Shown here in pieces: positions 17,222 to 26,564 of a stretch of 64,000 nucleotides of DNA; position 1 is the stretch's first letter; each line of letters begins with the position of its first letter. Origin of the DNA: Noviherbaspirillum sp. L7-7A (lineage in GTDB: Bacteria > Pseudomonadota > Gammaproteobacteria > Burkholderiales > Burkholderiaceae_D); NCBI RefSeq assembly GCF_019052805.1, contig NZ_JAHQRJ010000001.1, forward strand, positions 1,550,001-1,614,000, given 5' to 3'. The notes under the pieces are model-generated. The model was not told the origin of the DNA. It did no database searches and saw only the letters and a list, made by a program, of their open reading frames with translations. Made by a program: the position numbers and the translations under genes.

Positions 17222-18739
17222 ATGCACAACCCTCTACGCCATCCTCCGCCAGTTCAGCAGTCATGGCTCCGAGACAGGCAATCGGCCCGCTTCGTTCTTG
17301 TTCTCGCGCTCTACTTTGTGGCGCATCTGCTGATCCGGCTGAACTTGTCCGACTCGCTGGACCTGGACGAAGCCGAGCAGGCCTTCGAATTCCAGCAGCT
17401 GCGCATGGGCTACGGCACGCAGCCACCGCTCTATAACTGGCTGCAATGGTTGCTCTTCTCCACGTTCGGCCTGAATCTGTTTGCGCTCGCGCTGTTGAAG
17501 AGCCTGTGCCTGTTTGGCATTTACTTTTTCATGTTCCTTACCGCCAGGCCGCTGGTCGGCAGTATGGGAGCGATGGCCGTGTCCGCTTCCATGCTGCTGC
17601 TGCCCCAGATCGGCTGGGAGGCGCAACGCGACCTCACCCATTCGGCATTGCTGACCACGATCGCCAGCATGTCCCTATATGCCTATTTCGCCCTCCTCCG
17701 GCAGCCCACGCTTGCCCGCTACGCCCTGTTCGGACTGCTGGTTGGCCTCGGCATGCAGACCAAGTACAACTTCGTGATCTTCACCATGGGCCTCATGTTC
17801 GCCAGCCTCGTGGTGCAGCCGCATCGGGCCTTCGTCTGGAACCGCAAGATCGTCGTTTCCATTGCTGTCGCAGTGCTCTGCCTGCTGCCGCACGGGCTAT
17901 GGGTGATGCAGCATTTCGATACTGCAGCCGGCGGCACCATCGAACAGATGAAGGATGAAAGCACGGCCGATTTTCTGCTCAATGTGCTTGCCGGCATGCG
18001 CAGCCTGCTGATGGCCACAGTCAGTTTCATCACGCCGATATGGCTGATCTATCTGCTGGCTTGCAGGCCCTTCTTCGGCAAGGTGGACAGGACTGTCCGT
18101 TGGCGTCCAAGCACGGAAGCGCTTTTCTTCCTTTGCCTCTATGCCGGCTACCTCGGGTCCATCGTGATCATCGTGCTTAGCGGAGAAGTAACGCGCGTGA
18201 AGGACCGCTGGATGCAGCCCATGCTATTTTCGGCCCCGCTGCTGTTCTTCCTGCTGCTGCCGGGCCTCGCTCAGCCAGCTGTATTCCGCCGCATCATGAA
18301 GGTTACGGCCTTCGTGGCCGCATGCTTCCTGATCGCCCTGCCACTGCGGGTGTATCTGGGGCCGTCTTACGAAAGATATGTGCGCGCCCATCATCCCTAT
18401 CCGGCATTGGCGAACGAACTGGCGCGACGCCATCCGCAAGTACATGAGGTCGTCGCCACCGACAAGCTGTTGGCCGGCAATCTGCATTTCCAGCGCCCCG
18501 CTCTGCACACGCTGCTTCTGCCCAGAATGCTGGAAGAGCGGGCGGCGCTTCCTGAGGAGGGATTGCTGATCATGCGTGCCGGTGAGGAACCGGACTGGCA
18601 GCCCCGTTTCCAGGCCGCCTATCCGGACGCCAGGATATCCCCGGCCCAGCGCATCAGCCTGCCCTACCGCTATGGCGGCAAGGAGGAAATGGCCTTCCTT
18701 GTTTTGCCCTTTATGGTGCCGGCAGCATCTCATCGGTAA
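17222..18739 (+). CDS. GT39/ArnT-like membrane glycosyltransferase
   Basis: A 505-residue polytopic protein with about 9-11 hydrophobic helices and a soluble C-terminal part (about residues 385-500). The first periplasmic loop reads LDLDEAEQAFEFQQLRMGYGTQPPLYNWLQW. This has the acidic pair and the QPPLYNW block typical of GT39/PMT/ArnT enzymes, which use polyprenyl-phosphate sugars outside the inner membrane. The next gene is a DPM1/GtrB-like GT2 that makes such lipid-linked sugars, so the two probably form one glycan-modification system. The ATG at 17222 has no strong ribosome-binding site. The sugar and acceptor cannot be told from the sequence. Confidence 0.88.
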   Translation: MHNPLRHPPPVQQSWLRDRQSARFVLVLALYFVAHLLIRLNLSDSLDLDEAEQAFEFQQLRMGYGTQPPLYNWLQWLLFSTFGLNLFALALLKSLCLFGIYFFMFLTARPLVGSMGAMAVSASMLLLPQIGWEAQRDLTHSALLTTIASMSLYAYFALLRQPTLARYALFGLLVGLGMQTKYNFVIFTMGLMFASLVVQPHRAFVWNRKIVVSIAVAVLCLLPHGLWVMQHFDTAAGGTIEQMKDESTADFLLNVLAGMRSLLMATVSFITPIWLIYLLACRPFFGKVDRTVRWRPSTEALFFLCLYAGYLGSIVIIVLSGEVTRVKDRWMQPMLFSAPLLFFLLLPGLAQPAVFRRIMKVTAFVAACFLIALPLRVYLGPSYERYVRAHHPYPALANELARRHPQVHEVVATDKLLAGNLHFQRPALHTLLLPRMLEERAALPEEGLLIMRAGEEPDWQPRFQAAYPDARISPAQRISLPYRYGGKEEMAFLVLPFMVPAASHR

Positions 18740-18789
18740 AATGCGTGTCTCCGCAAGATTGCCATTCAGAACACCCATAAGGAATAGTC

Positions 18790-19731
18790 ATGTTTTTATC
18801 TGTCGTCATCCCGGTCATGAACGAGGAAGGCAATATCGCGCTGCTGACCAGCCGCATTGCCGAGGCGCTCGCCGGCATCGAGCACGAAGTGATCTTCGTG
18901 GATGACGGCTCAAGCGACCGCACCGTGGCCGAAATCGAAGCGTATGGCTCCCCGGTCACCCGCGTGCTGGTACTGAACCGCAACTACGGGCAGACCACGG
19001 CAATGGCCGCCGGCATTGATGCCGCCGAAGGCGAACTGATCGTGATGCTCGACGGCGACATGCAGAACGACCCGCGCGACATCCCGCTGATGATCCAATG
19101 CATGCAAGAAGGCAACTGGGACGTGGTCGCCGGCATCCGCGCCAAGCGCCAGGACGGCTTCCTGCTGCGCAAGGTACCGAGCAAGATCGCCAACTGGCTG
19201 ATACGCCGCAGCACCGGCGTGCACATGAAGGACTATGGCTGCACTCTGAAGCTGTTCCGCAGCGATGTGGCCAAGAGCCTGGGTCTGTATGGCGAACTGC
19301 ACCGCTACATTCCCGTGCTGGCCAGCATGTACGGCGCGCGGATGACGCAAATGGAAGTGCGGCACCATTCGCGCCATGCAGGAGTATCGAAATACGGTCT
19401 GGGCCGCACCTTCAAGGTGGCCAGTGATTTGATGCTGATGCTGTTTTTTCAGAAGTATGGCCAGCGTCCGATGCATCTGTTTGGCGGCAGCGGGCTGGCG
19501 CTGTTCCTGGTCGGCGTGTTGATCAACCTGTACCTGCTGGTGGAAAAGATCATGGTGGGCAGCATAGGTGGCAGGCCTTTGCTGTTCGTTGGCGTGCTGC
19601 TGACGTTCACCGGCATCCAGCTGATCACCACCGGTTTCATGGCGGATCTGATCATGCGCACTTACTACGAGTCGCAGAACAAGAAGCCGTACAACATCAA
19701 GAAGCAGATCCTTGTCCAGCCGCGCGCGTAA
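18790..19731 (+). CDS. GT2 polyprenyl-phosphate glycosyltransferase (DPM1/GtrB-like)
   Basis: A 313-residue GT2. The GT-A domain opens with MFLSVVIPVMNEEGNI. It has IFVDDGSSDRT, LNRNYGQTTAMAAGIDAA and the DXD-containing VMLDGDMQNDPRDIP. Two C-terminal membrane helices (about 235-260 and 270-292) are typical of GtrB/DPM1 enzymes that transfer a sugar from a nucleotide donor to undecaprenyl phosphate. A basic tail follows. The gene overlaps the next one by 20 bases, so the two are coupled. It supplies a donor for the upstream GT39 in a plausible but unproven pathway. Confidence 0.92.
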   Translation: MFLSVVIPVMNEEGNIALLTSRIAEALAGIEHEVIFVDDGSSDRTVAEIEAYGSPVTRVLVLNRNYGQTTAMAAGIDAAEGELIVMLDGDMQNDPRDIPLMIQCMQEGNWDVVAGIRAKRQDGFLLRKVPSKIANWLIRRSTGVHMKDYGCTLKLFRSDVAKSLGLYGELHRYIPVLASMYGARMTQMEVRHHSRHAGVSKYGLGRTFKVASDLMLMLFFQKYGQRPMHLFGGSGLALFLVGVLINLYLLVEKIMVGSIGGRPLLFVGVLLTFTGIQLITTGFMADLIMRTYYESQNKKPYNIKKQILVQPRA

Positions 19732-20599
19732 GTGGATCAAGCTTGGCGTCCAGGTGCTGGTCTCGGTTGGGCTGGTGGCGTTCCTGGTGCAGAAGCTGGA
19801 TTTCGGTCAGATCAAGACCATCCTTAACCGGCCTGGTGGTTGGCCTTGGTTGGTGGGGGCGTTTGTGCTCTTTAATGCCTCCAAGATTGTGGCTGCGTTG
19901 CGGCTTAATATTTATCAGCGGCATGTGGGGGTGGTGCTGTCGGAGGGGCAGAATCTACGGCTTTACTATGCGGGGATGTTCTTGAATTTGTTCTTGCCGG
20001 GTGGGATAGGCGGGGATGGGTACAAGATTTTCGTGTTGAACAGGCAGCAGGGTGTAGCGGTTAAGAAGCTGGTGCTGGTGACGCTGGCGGATAGGGTTAG
20101 TGGGTTGTTGTGTTTGTTGTTGTTGCTGTGCGGGTTGGTGCCTTGGGTGGGGTTGGGGTGGCCTACGTATTGGCTACAAAGCGTAGCAGGAGTTGGCGCC
20201 TTATTTACGGTTACTATATTCATTGCAGGTCACCGTATCGTCACCCAACTCAAATCCCAAGCGTTGGCTCGAGTTTTCACCTATGGTATAGCTGTACAAG
20301 TACTACAACTCTGTAGCACAGCAGCCTTACTGGCTTACCTGCAATTGGAAACAAACCACTATTCACCTTACTTAGCGGTGTTTTTAATATCGTCGATAGC
20401 TGCTGTGCTGCCATTAAGTTTTGGCGGTATTGGCGTGCGAGAGATGACATTCTTTTACTGCTTGACACTGTTGAAACTCGATCCTTCCTACGGGGTTGCC
20501 GCTTCAAGCTCCTTTTTCATTGTTACCATGGCCTCTTCCCTGTTAGGCGGTGCTTTTATACGGAACATAAAATGTGAGTTGAACAAAAAAAACAGTTAA
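19712..20599 (+). CDS. Lysylphosphatidylglycerol-synthase TM-domain-like (YbhN) protein, mosaic composition
   Basis: A 295-residue polytopic protein of the LPG_synthase_TM/YbhN type: SVGLVAFLVQKLDF, LNLFLPGGIGGDGYKIFVL, ADRVSGLLCLLLLL and the late LPLSFGGIGVREMTFFY are the family blocks. It lacks the soluble lysyl-transferase domain of MprF, so lysyl transfer is not implied; such proteins often sit in glycolipid or EPS clusters. The reading frame is intact, but base composition changes twice within it. The start is GC-rich like upstream genes, about 19790-20170 uses almost only G or T at third codon positions, and from about 20170 the gene is AT-rich. This marks it as a mosaic or junction gene. 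Confidence 0.85.
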   Translation: MSSRARKWIKLGVQVLVSVGLVAFLVQKLDFGQIKTILNRPGGWPWLVGAFVLFNASKIVAALRLNIYQRHVGVVLSEGQNLRLYYAGMFLNLFLPGGIGGDGYKIFVLNRQQGVAVKKLVLVTLADRVSGLLCLLLLLCGLVPWVGLGWPTYWLQSVAGVGALFTVTIFIAGHRIVTQLKSQALARVFTYGIAVQVLQLCSTAALLAYLQLETNHYSPYLAVFLISSIAAVLPLSFGGIGVREMTFFYCLTLLKLDPSYGVAASSSFFIVTMASSLLGGAFIRNIKCELNKKNS

Positions 20600-20943
20600 G
20601 TCAGTGTGCTCTTAACCGCACCTGTCCCCTGTTGCAGTCTTCTTTTTTCCCATTCCGTAGTCACGTAGACTCATTGACTTGCAGGACCTTAGTCACTTCG
20701 CCTTCCCTGTAGGACAACTGGTTCTCTAACTTGGTTCGTCGCGCTGCACAGCACTCATTACGCTTATTCCGATTTGCACGTATCAAGGAAGATAAAAGCG
20801 TCTCCCTCCGTCCCCGCCTGAACTCTATATACCTTTCTGCAACATACTAAACAAATAGTTTGCACCTGCCTCTCCAATTTTTACAGAAATTCCTTCCGGT
20901 GAGTTAATATTGCAATAAAACAATTTTTGAATAGGGATGGACT
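20600..20943. other. Intergenic, no gene found
   Basis: These 344 bases are pyrimidine-rich and then AT-rich. The last 70 bases, with TTAATATTGCAATAAAAC and AGGGATGG, probably hold the promoter and ribosome-binding site of the next gene. No RNA or repeat recognised. Confidence 0.45.
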
Positions 20944-21927
20944 GTGTCTACGAACGTTGCAATGACGGCTATCATACCTTCTTATAATCGCGCAAATCTC
21001 ATAACAGAAACGATAACTAGCGCGTTAAACCAAACCCGTCCTTTTGCAGAAATCATTGTCGTAGACGACGCGTCGACCGATGACACCCTGAAACGGCTCC
21101 GCCAGTTTGGAAAAGCGGTCACTGTAATTGCTTCATCAAAGGTTGGCGTGCAAATTGCAAGAAACAAAGGCGTGACCGCTTGTAGCACCCCTTTCGTAAC
21201 ATTATGCGATTCCGATGATCTCCTAGCACCAAATTACGTCGAAATCGTAAGTGACTGGCTCAATAAACATCCAAAATGTGACAGCATTTACAGTAATTTT
21301 TTCACATTCGGAAAAAATGGAACCTCTTTAGATAAGTTCTCATCTGCCCCCGAGGGCTACTTTGACGGAAGCAGAAAAGATGGTGCTTTTCTAACCAAGG
21401 TTCCAGACCTTTATGGAAAGACGGTTGCATTTCAGCCATTGTTCTCCTCCGGCGTAACAGTACGGAAAGATTTTTACCAATCTATCGGCGGCTACAATCC
21501 AGCATTTAATGGTATTGGGTCCGAAGATTGGGAATACACCTTAAGGGCTATTGCAGCCGGAGATGTTGCTCTCTGCATTACACCATTGGTAAAGATTCGA
21601 AGGCACGACGGAAATGACTCACATGACAAAGTCCGTCAGCTTCTGGGCGAGGTCATAGTGCTAGAACATGCGTTATCGTGTCACGAGCCGGCCATATATT
21701 ATCGTGAGACCATATTAGAAGGAATAAACTCCCGACGCATACAGGCTTTTGAACTAGCTTTTGGCGCGAAGCAATATAGCGCTGCAAAAACCATATTACC
21801 TCTGATTACGAAGCGACCCGCCACCAGCAAATTCTTCATTAAAGCCAAAATCACTGAAATAGTTCCATTTGGCAAATATTCCAAGCGCGTTACCCAGCAA
21901 AAAAGCAAAACTGCGACTGCAGAATGA
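20944..21927 (+). CDS. GT2 family glycosyltransferase (AT-rich paralogue)
   Basis: A 327-residue GT-A enzyme. It shows AIIPSYNRANLITETITSAL, IIVVDDASTDDT, RNKGVTA, LCDSDDLL (DXD) and the acceptor-site block GIGSEDWEYTLRA. It begins with GTG; AGGG lies 7-8 bases upstream, and the first in-frame ATG would remove six residues. It aligns over its full length, including the C-terminal helical tail, with the GT2 at 62857-63834 on the other strand, though codon use is very different. It probably adds a sugar to the cell's surface polymer; specificity unknown. Confidence 0.88.
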   Translation: MSTNVAMTAIIPSYNRANLITETITSALNQTRPFAEIIVVDDASTDDTLKRLRQFGKAVTVIASSKVGVQIARNKGVTACSTPFVTLCDSDDLLAPNYVEIVSDWLNKHPKCDSIYSNFFTFGKNGTSLDKFSSAPEGYFDGSRKDGAFLTKVPDLYGKTVAFQPLFSSGVTVRKDFYQSIGGYNPAFNGIGSEDWEYTLRAIAAGDVALCITPLVKIRRHDGNDSHDKVRQLLGEVIVLEHALSCHEPAIYYRETILEGINSRRIQAFELAFGAKQYSAAKTILPLITKRPATSKFFIKAKITEIVPFGKYSKRVTQQKSKTATAE

Positions 21928-22036
21928 TTTTGCGTGACTACATGCGGCTATTAATTAATTCACGTTTTGCTTCCTAACCGCTGAAAAGCTTTTTTTGAAT
22001 CATCTAGATTCTCACAGCAAGAGATACTGGTAAAAA

Positions 22037-23098
22037 ATGCCCTCAATCTTTTCGAATTATCTCGACGTAATTCGTTTTCTTGCAGCATTCATAGTGTTTA
22101 TAGGACATGCTTCTGGCATGTATTGGACTGGCGGCTTCCTTTGGCAGATTGGTGCATACGGCGACACCTGTGTAGTCATCTTTTTCGTTCTGTCAGGCTT
22201 TGTCATTGCATATGTGGCTGAGAACAAGGAAAGCGGCTGGCAGACCTATGCAGCGAGTCGGATTTCAAGACTGTGGTCTGTCGCCATTCCAGCGCTCGTT
22301 TTAACATTCGTTATCGATTATGCAGGCGTCCGCATCGCTCCAGAACTTTATATTGGGAAGCCTTGGTATGCGGAAGACAATCCTACCCTCAGATATATCG
22401 CTTCATTTTTTATGCTGCAAGAAGTTTGGCATCTGAAGCTCGTCCCAGGAATCAATGCGCCTTTTTGGTCATTGAGCTTTGAAGCCTTCTATTACTTGAT
22501 TTTTGGATTGGCCATTTACGTAAAAAGCTATTGGAAATGGCCGGCAATATTTTTGTGGTTTTTGGTCGGTGGACCGCTGATTGCTATCCTATTCCCTATA
22601 TGGGCGTTAGGTGTGTTGGCATATAAGAATACTAGGCAACTGACGCTTTCCAAGTCGTCGAGTTATGCACTATTCTTCTTTGGCTTACTGATTATTATTG
22701 CTTCGCCGTTGCTGCGCCCTCTCACTTCAACGACATTTCATGTATTAGACGATGTAGTAGTCGGCCGCTGGGTAGACGCCGGAGGCATATATCTTCACCT
22801 TCTCGGCGCCTATGGCCTTTCAAGTTATATGGATCCGCTTCCGAAAAAATTGCAAGCGAGAATCGCACAGGTAGCCGCGACCACGTTTTGTCTTTATCTT
22901 TTTCATCGACCCTTAATACAATTTTTTAGTTTTGTTGGGCCGGAGGATGCAAACAGTTGGTTGCGCAGATTATTGGTAATTGGCGGCACATTAATAATAA
23001 CAATGCTCTTGTACCCTCTAACAGAAAAGCTCCGCTTGATACTGCGAAATTTTTCATTAGATAAACTGCCGTATCGCGTCAAGGAAGTAAAATTATAG
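22037..23098 (+). CDS. Acyltransferase 3 (OafA/WecH-like) membrane protein
   Basis: A 353-residue polytopic acyltransferase of the AT3 family, which O-acylates surface glycans. The N-terminus shows YLDVIRFLAAFIVFIGHASG, with the catalytic histidine in the first helix region, then VVIFFVLSGFVIAYV, ASRISRLWSVAIPAL (conserved Arg) and FWSLSFEAFYYLIFGL. About ten membrane helices follow. The late FCLYLFHRPLIQFF is also family-typical. It lies in the AT-rich segment with glycosyltransferases, suggesting it acetylates or otherwise acylates their product. Codon use is strongly A/T-ending. Confidence 0.9.
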   Translation: MPSIFSNYLDVIRFLAAFIVFIGHASGMYWTGGFLWQIGAYGDTCVVIFFVLSGFVIAYVAENKESGWQTYAASRISRLWSVAIPALVLTFVIDYAGVRIAPELYIGKPWYAEDNPTLRYIASFFMLQEVWHLKLVPGINAPFWSLSFEAFYYLIFGLAIYVKSYWKWPAIFLWFLVGGPLIAILFPIWALGVLAYKNTRQLTLSKSSSYALFFFGLLIIIASPLLRPLTSTTFHVLDDVVVGRWVDAGGIYLHLLGAYGLSSYMDPLPKKLQARIAQVAATTFCLYLFHRPLIQFFSFVGPEDANSWLRRLLVIGGTLIITMLLYPLTEKLRLILRNFSLDKLPYRVKEVKL

Positions 23099-23255
23099 GA
23101 TTTCAAGCTCAAAAAATTAAAATTTAAAACCAACACATTTTGAATGCACTGAAAAAATTTTTACATTAAGTCAATTTTGCATTTCGTTTATGTAGTTGAG
23201 AATAAAAACCCAAAACTATAAAAATCAACAACATTAAAAGATAGGGAGAATTTCC

Positions 23256-24278
23256 GTGAAAATTGCCGAACTTGATTTTCAAAAAAGCGTAAATAAAAGA
23301 CTAAATAAATCCCTTATTGTTATTTTAAGCTTTAATGGATTTGAGGACACAGTAGATTGCTTAAGAAGTCTTTCGAATAAAAGATCCTCGCACTTCGACC
23401 TGTTAGTGGTTGACAATAATTCTACCCCACCGGTAGCGGCAGAACTCCGAAAAGCGTTTCCAGAAATAGAAATCATTGAATTGCAAGAGAATCTTGGCTG
23501 GGCAGGTGGAAACAATGTTGGAATCAACCTTGGTCTGGAAAGGGGATATGACTGGATTTGCCTTTTGAATAATGACACCGTCTTTCCCCATGGCGAATTG
23601 GCTGTCTGGGGAGAAACTCTGGCAGCGTCTCCTCCTGCGCTTCTCCATCCCACAATTTACTACTGGGATGAGCCAACAGTCGCACAATTGAAACCTGGCC
23701 ATGACATATCTGGCAGTCGACAATTCGATGTACCAAATTGGCACGGAAAAATAGTGATGGATTATGCGTACGGGGCATGCCTAGCAATTCACCGCACAAT
23801 TTTTGAAAAAGTGGGTTTATTCGACGAACGCCTTTTCCTGCAATTGGAGGAAACAGATTTTTACCATCGTGCCCACGATGCGGGTTTTGTGTCAGCATGT
23901 GATGATGCAGTCAAAATTTTTCACAAAGAGTCCAGAGCGTTTGGGGGAAAAAAAACCCCTGTAAAGACTTATTACATTATAAGGAACAGCCTACTTCTAA
24001 TTGAGAAACGTCAGCTAGGTATCTTTCCTAAACTTGCCTTAATAAAAAAACTATATTGGACGATATCGGCGATTGCAAAGAATGAAGACCCGCACCTCAA
24101 AAAAGGCTTACCATCCCTCGCCCGTTGGTTTTTTTCTGAAGACGCCTTTGCCAGGGCAGCTAGTGCCGGAATATCGGACTACCTTATGAGAAATTTTGGA
24201 AAAATTTCAGAAAGCGCTTCTTTTAAGATTCACAACAAAAATAAAAAAAGTATGAAACTGAAATCGCTAGCTGACTAA
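23256..24278 (+). CDS. GT2 family glycosyltransferase, rhamnosyltransferase-like
   Basis: A 340-residue GT2. Motifs are LIVILSFNGFEDTVDCLRSL, LLVVDNNSTPP, LQENLGWAGGNNVGINLGL and the DXD-like CLLNNDTVFP, then the acceptor block DYAYGACLAIHRTIFEKVGLFDERLFLQLEETDFYHRAHDAGF. The NLGWAGGNN and EETDF blocks are typical of WbbL/RfbF-type rhamnosyltransferases, but the donor sugar is not proved. It resembles the GT2 at 60340-61377 in motif pattern. An AGGGAG ribosome-binding site precedes the ATG. AT-rich throughout. Confidence 0.88.
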   Translation: MKIAELDFQKSVNKRLNKSLIVILSFNGFEDTVDCLRSLSNKRSSHFDLLVVDNNSTPPVAAELRKAFPEIEIIELQENLGWAGGNNVGINLGLERGYDWICLLNNDTVFPHGELAVWGETLAASPPALLHPTIYYWDEPTVAQLKPGHDISGSRQFDVPNWHGKIVMDYAYGACLAIHRTIFEKVGLFDERLFLQLEETDFYHRAHDAGFVSACDDAVKIFHKESRAFGGKKTPVKTYYIIRNSLLLIEKRQLGIFPKLALIKKLYWTISAIAKNEDPHLKKGLPSLARWFFSEDAFARAASAGISDYLMRNFGKISESASFKIHNKNKKSMKLKSLAD

Positions 24279-24458
24279 GTCAAATACCAGTCCGGTAGGA
24301 TTTACTTTCCAACATGGCTACACTGAAATTTTGAATGATACTGGAAATTTCAGCATTAGTTCATTGGTCACACTTAGGTATGGTCAAATTTTCGATCACC
24401 GCCACAAAAAGCCATAAAAATCGCTCTAATTGCCGTCTGCCAACATAGAGATTGCCAA

Positions 24459-25427
24459 GTGACTCATTATAAAGAAAAAAATAGTGGCAAAAAATTTGCC
24501 TCGCTACTTTCCAACCTTAAACAAACAGCTTTTCCAAAATTAAATCAAGGGCACAAAGTTGAGATAAATAAAGTTCAGGCTGAAGTAGGCGCCATTCCCA
24601 AACTAATTCATCAAACTTTTTATACTAAAGCTCTGCCAGTCGAACTTCAGGGAAATATTGAGAAAATTCGCTCACTCAACCCTGACTGGACCCATAAGCT
24701 GTACGATGATTCTGACATAATACAGTTCATCGAAGAATACTACGACTCACACGTTTTGCGATATTTCCTAAAAATCGATCGCAAATATGGTGCAGCGCGA
24801 GCGGATTTATTCCGCTATCTTCTAATCTACAAAATCGGCGGAATTTATTTAGATATTAAAGCATCTGCAGAGATTCCGTTAAATACAGTTCTTCATGCTG
24901 ATGATAGTTTTATTTTGTCGCAATGGAATGATAGTGGGCAATTTAAGCAGTGGGGGACTCACTATGACTTGGCGCACGTTGACGGAGGAGAATTTCAGCA
25001 ATGGCATATTGCGGCCAAGCCAGGACATCCCTTTCTCAAAGCAGTAATCGAAAGCGTTTTAGCAAACATCGATAGATATAATTCTAGTTTGCATGGGACA
25101 GGAAAAACAGGGGTGATAAAGCTCACAGGCCCTGTCGCATATACAGCAGCGATAGCACCGCTATTGAACCTGCATCCTCACCGCCTCTTAAAGGATCATA
25201 GAGAAATCGGACTTTTATACAGCGTTTATAACGATGAGTCTGGCGAGCGCATAAATGAAGTTCACAAAACCTCATTTCACTCTCATTATTCTGGATTGAC
25301 TCATCCAATTGTTATTCCCACCATGAAAAAACGCGCATTTACTCATATTACGGGGCTTATTAATGCCATTCATACTTTAACTCAAAAAAATAATTTACCA
25401 AAAAATGCGAAGTTCGATATGGATTAA
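24459..25427 (+). CDS. GT32-like (OCH1-type) glycosyltransferase
   Basis: A 322-residue protein of the sugar-binding DXD/GT32 type. IPKLIHQTFYTK and RSLNPDWTHKLYDD are typical openings, and the core is ARADLFRYLLIYKIGGIYLDIKAS. The second acidic residue of the usual DXD is Lys here (LDIK), a variant seen in part of the family, so activity is likely but not certain. The C-terminal half has KPGHPFLKAVIESVL and KLTGPVAYTAAI. The start is GTG with only a weak ribosome-binding site. It is probably involved in the same surface glycan as its neighbours. Confidence 0.85.
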   Translation: MTHYKEKNSGKKFASLLSNLKQTAFPKLNQGHKVEINKVQAEVGAIPKLIHQTFYTKALPVELQGNIEKIRSLNPDWTHKLYDDSDIIQFIEEYYDSHVLRYFLKIDRKYGAARADLFRYLLIYKIGGIYLDIKASAEIPLNTVLHADDSFILSQWNDSGQFKQWGTHYDLAHVDGGEFQQWHIAAKPGHPFLKAVIESVLANIDRYNSSLHGTGKTGVIKLTGPVAYTAAIAPLLNLHPHRLLKDHREIGLLYSVYNDESGERINEVHKTSFHSHYSGLTHPIVIPTMKKRAFTHITGLINAIHTLTQKNNLPKNAKFDMD

Positions 25428-25472
25428 TGGTAGCAAAAAAAGTATTTATAAACGCAGGTTTTAATCTTAACA

Positions 25473-26564
25473 ATGAACACTGAAAAATCCCATTCTGTAG
25501 GCCGAGTTGACCTTCTCGATTATGCGAGATTCGTGGCAGCCCTGTCTGTAGTGCTATATCACTATACCTACTTGGGGATTAACACAAGGACTATATCATC
25601 AATCGAATTTATTCCTTACCTATCTGAATTCGGTAAATATGGGTACTTAGGAGTCGAGTTCTTTTTTATGATAAGCGGATATGTAATATTTTATTCAGCT
25701 CAAGATACTAAGGCATCAAGCTTCGCTGTGGCTCGATTGCTAAGACTCTATCCTGCATTCCTATGTGCATTGCTGCTGACAACCCTTACTATCCTTGTGT
25801 GCGATATGCAGCAACACAAAATTTATGCTAGCCAACTTCTGTTTAATTTAACAATGATTCCGGAGACATTTGGCCGAAATCCTATCGATGGAAGCTATTG
25901 GACTCTATCGTTAGAAATACAGTTCTATGCGTTAATTTTTATTATTCTTCTGTTGCGGCTTGAAAAAAATCTAAACGTTTTATTCCTAACGTGGCCAACC
26001 CTAATACTATTAGCCTCGTTTATTGGCGGCAAAGACTGGCCAATCTTAGGAGGCTATTACAGCTATTTTGCCGTTGGATCACTTTTCGCAATGAAACGTG
26101 TGAAAGATAATTGGTTGATTAATTTTCTTATAATACTTTGTTTTTATTTGTCAGTGAATTTTTCAGCCGGCTCGCATCTGGGAAAAGAAGCCTTGAATCA
26201 CCTTTCCCCTGCAGTCATATCGTTAATAATTTCGACGTTTTATCTGTTCTTTTTATTCTTAACGAATGAAAAAGCGTGCGCACTTTCCCTTCCTAAGGCC
26301 AAATCTATTGGAGCCATTACTTATCCATTGTATTTGACGCACCAAGTAATTGGCTACACAATCATTTCGAAATTTTCCACTGACCAAAACAAAGCATCAA
26401 TCATCGCCTGCACAATAATTTTTTTTCTGATCATTGCATTTATTATTAATAAATACATCGAGCGAGACCTAAAGTATTTTTGGAGAACCCTCTTTGACAG
26501 ATTACTTGGTGCACCTATCCGTAAAATTGAAACTCACATCCTCAATGTGGTCCCAAAATCTTAA
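25473..26564 (+). CDS. Acyltransferase 3 family membrane protein
   Basis: A 363-residue polytopic AT3-family protein. The catalytic N-terminal region reads LLDYARFVAALSVVLYHYTYLG; then come LGVEFFFMISGYVIFYS, VARLLRLYPAFLCALL and the lumenal-loop block GSYWTLSLEIQFYALIF. Around ten membrane helices continue to YPLYLTHQVIGY. Like the other AT3 protein at 22037 it is a candidate O-acyltransferase for a surface polymer, but the two share only family motifs. It is the last gene of the AT-rich segment. No terminator is obvious after its stop. Confidence 0.9.
   Translation: MNTEKSHSVGRVDLLDYARFVAALSVVLYHYTYLGINTRTISSIEFIPYLSEFGKYGYLGVEFFFMISGYVIFYSAQDTKASSFAVARLLRLYPAFLCALLLTTLTILVCDMQQHKIYASQLLFNLTMIPETFGRNPIDGSYWTLSLEIQFYALIFIILLLRLEKNLNVLFLTWPTLILLASFIGGKDWPILGGYYSYFAVGSLFAMKRVKDNWLINFLIILCFYLSVNFSAGSHLGKEALNHLSPAVISLIISTFYLFFLFLTNEKACALSLPKAKSIGAITYPLYLTHQVIGYTIISKFSTDQNKASIIACTIIFFLIIAFIINKYIERDLKYFWRTLFDRLLGAPIRKIETHILNVVPKS

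Noticed and set aside
20140-20160. Partial copy of the tRNA-Leu 3' end (TGGTGCC) as an attachment site
   Set aside because: Only seven bases match the tRNA end, which is expected by chance in G/T-rich DNA.
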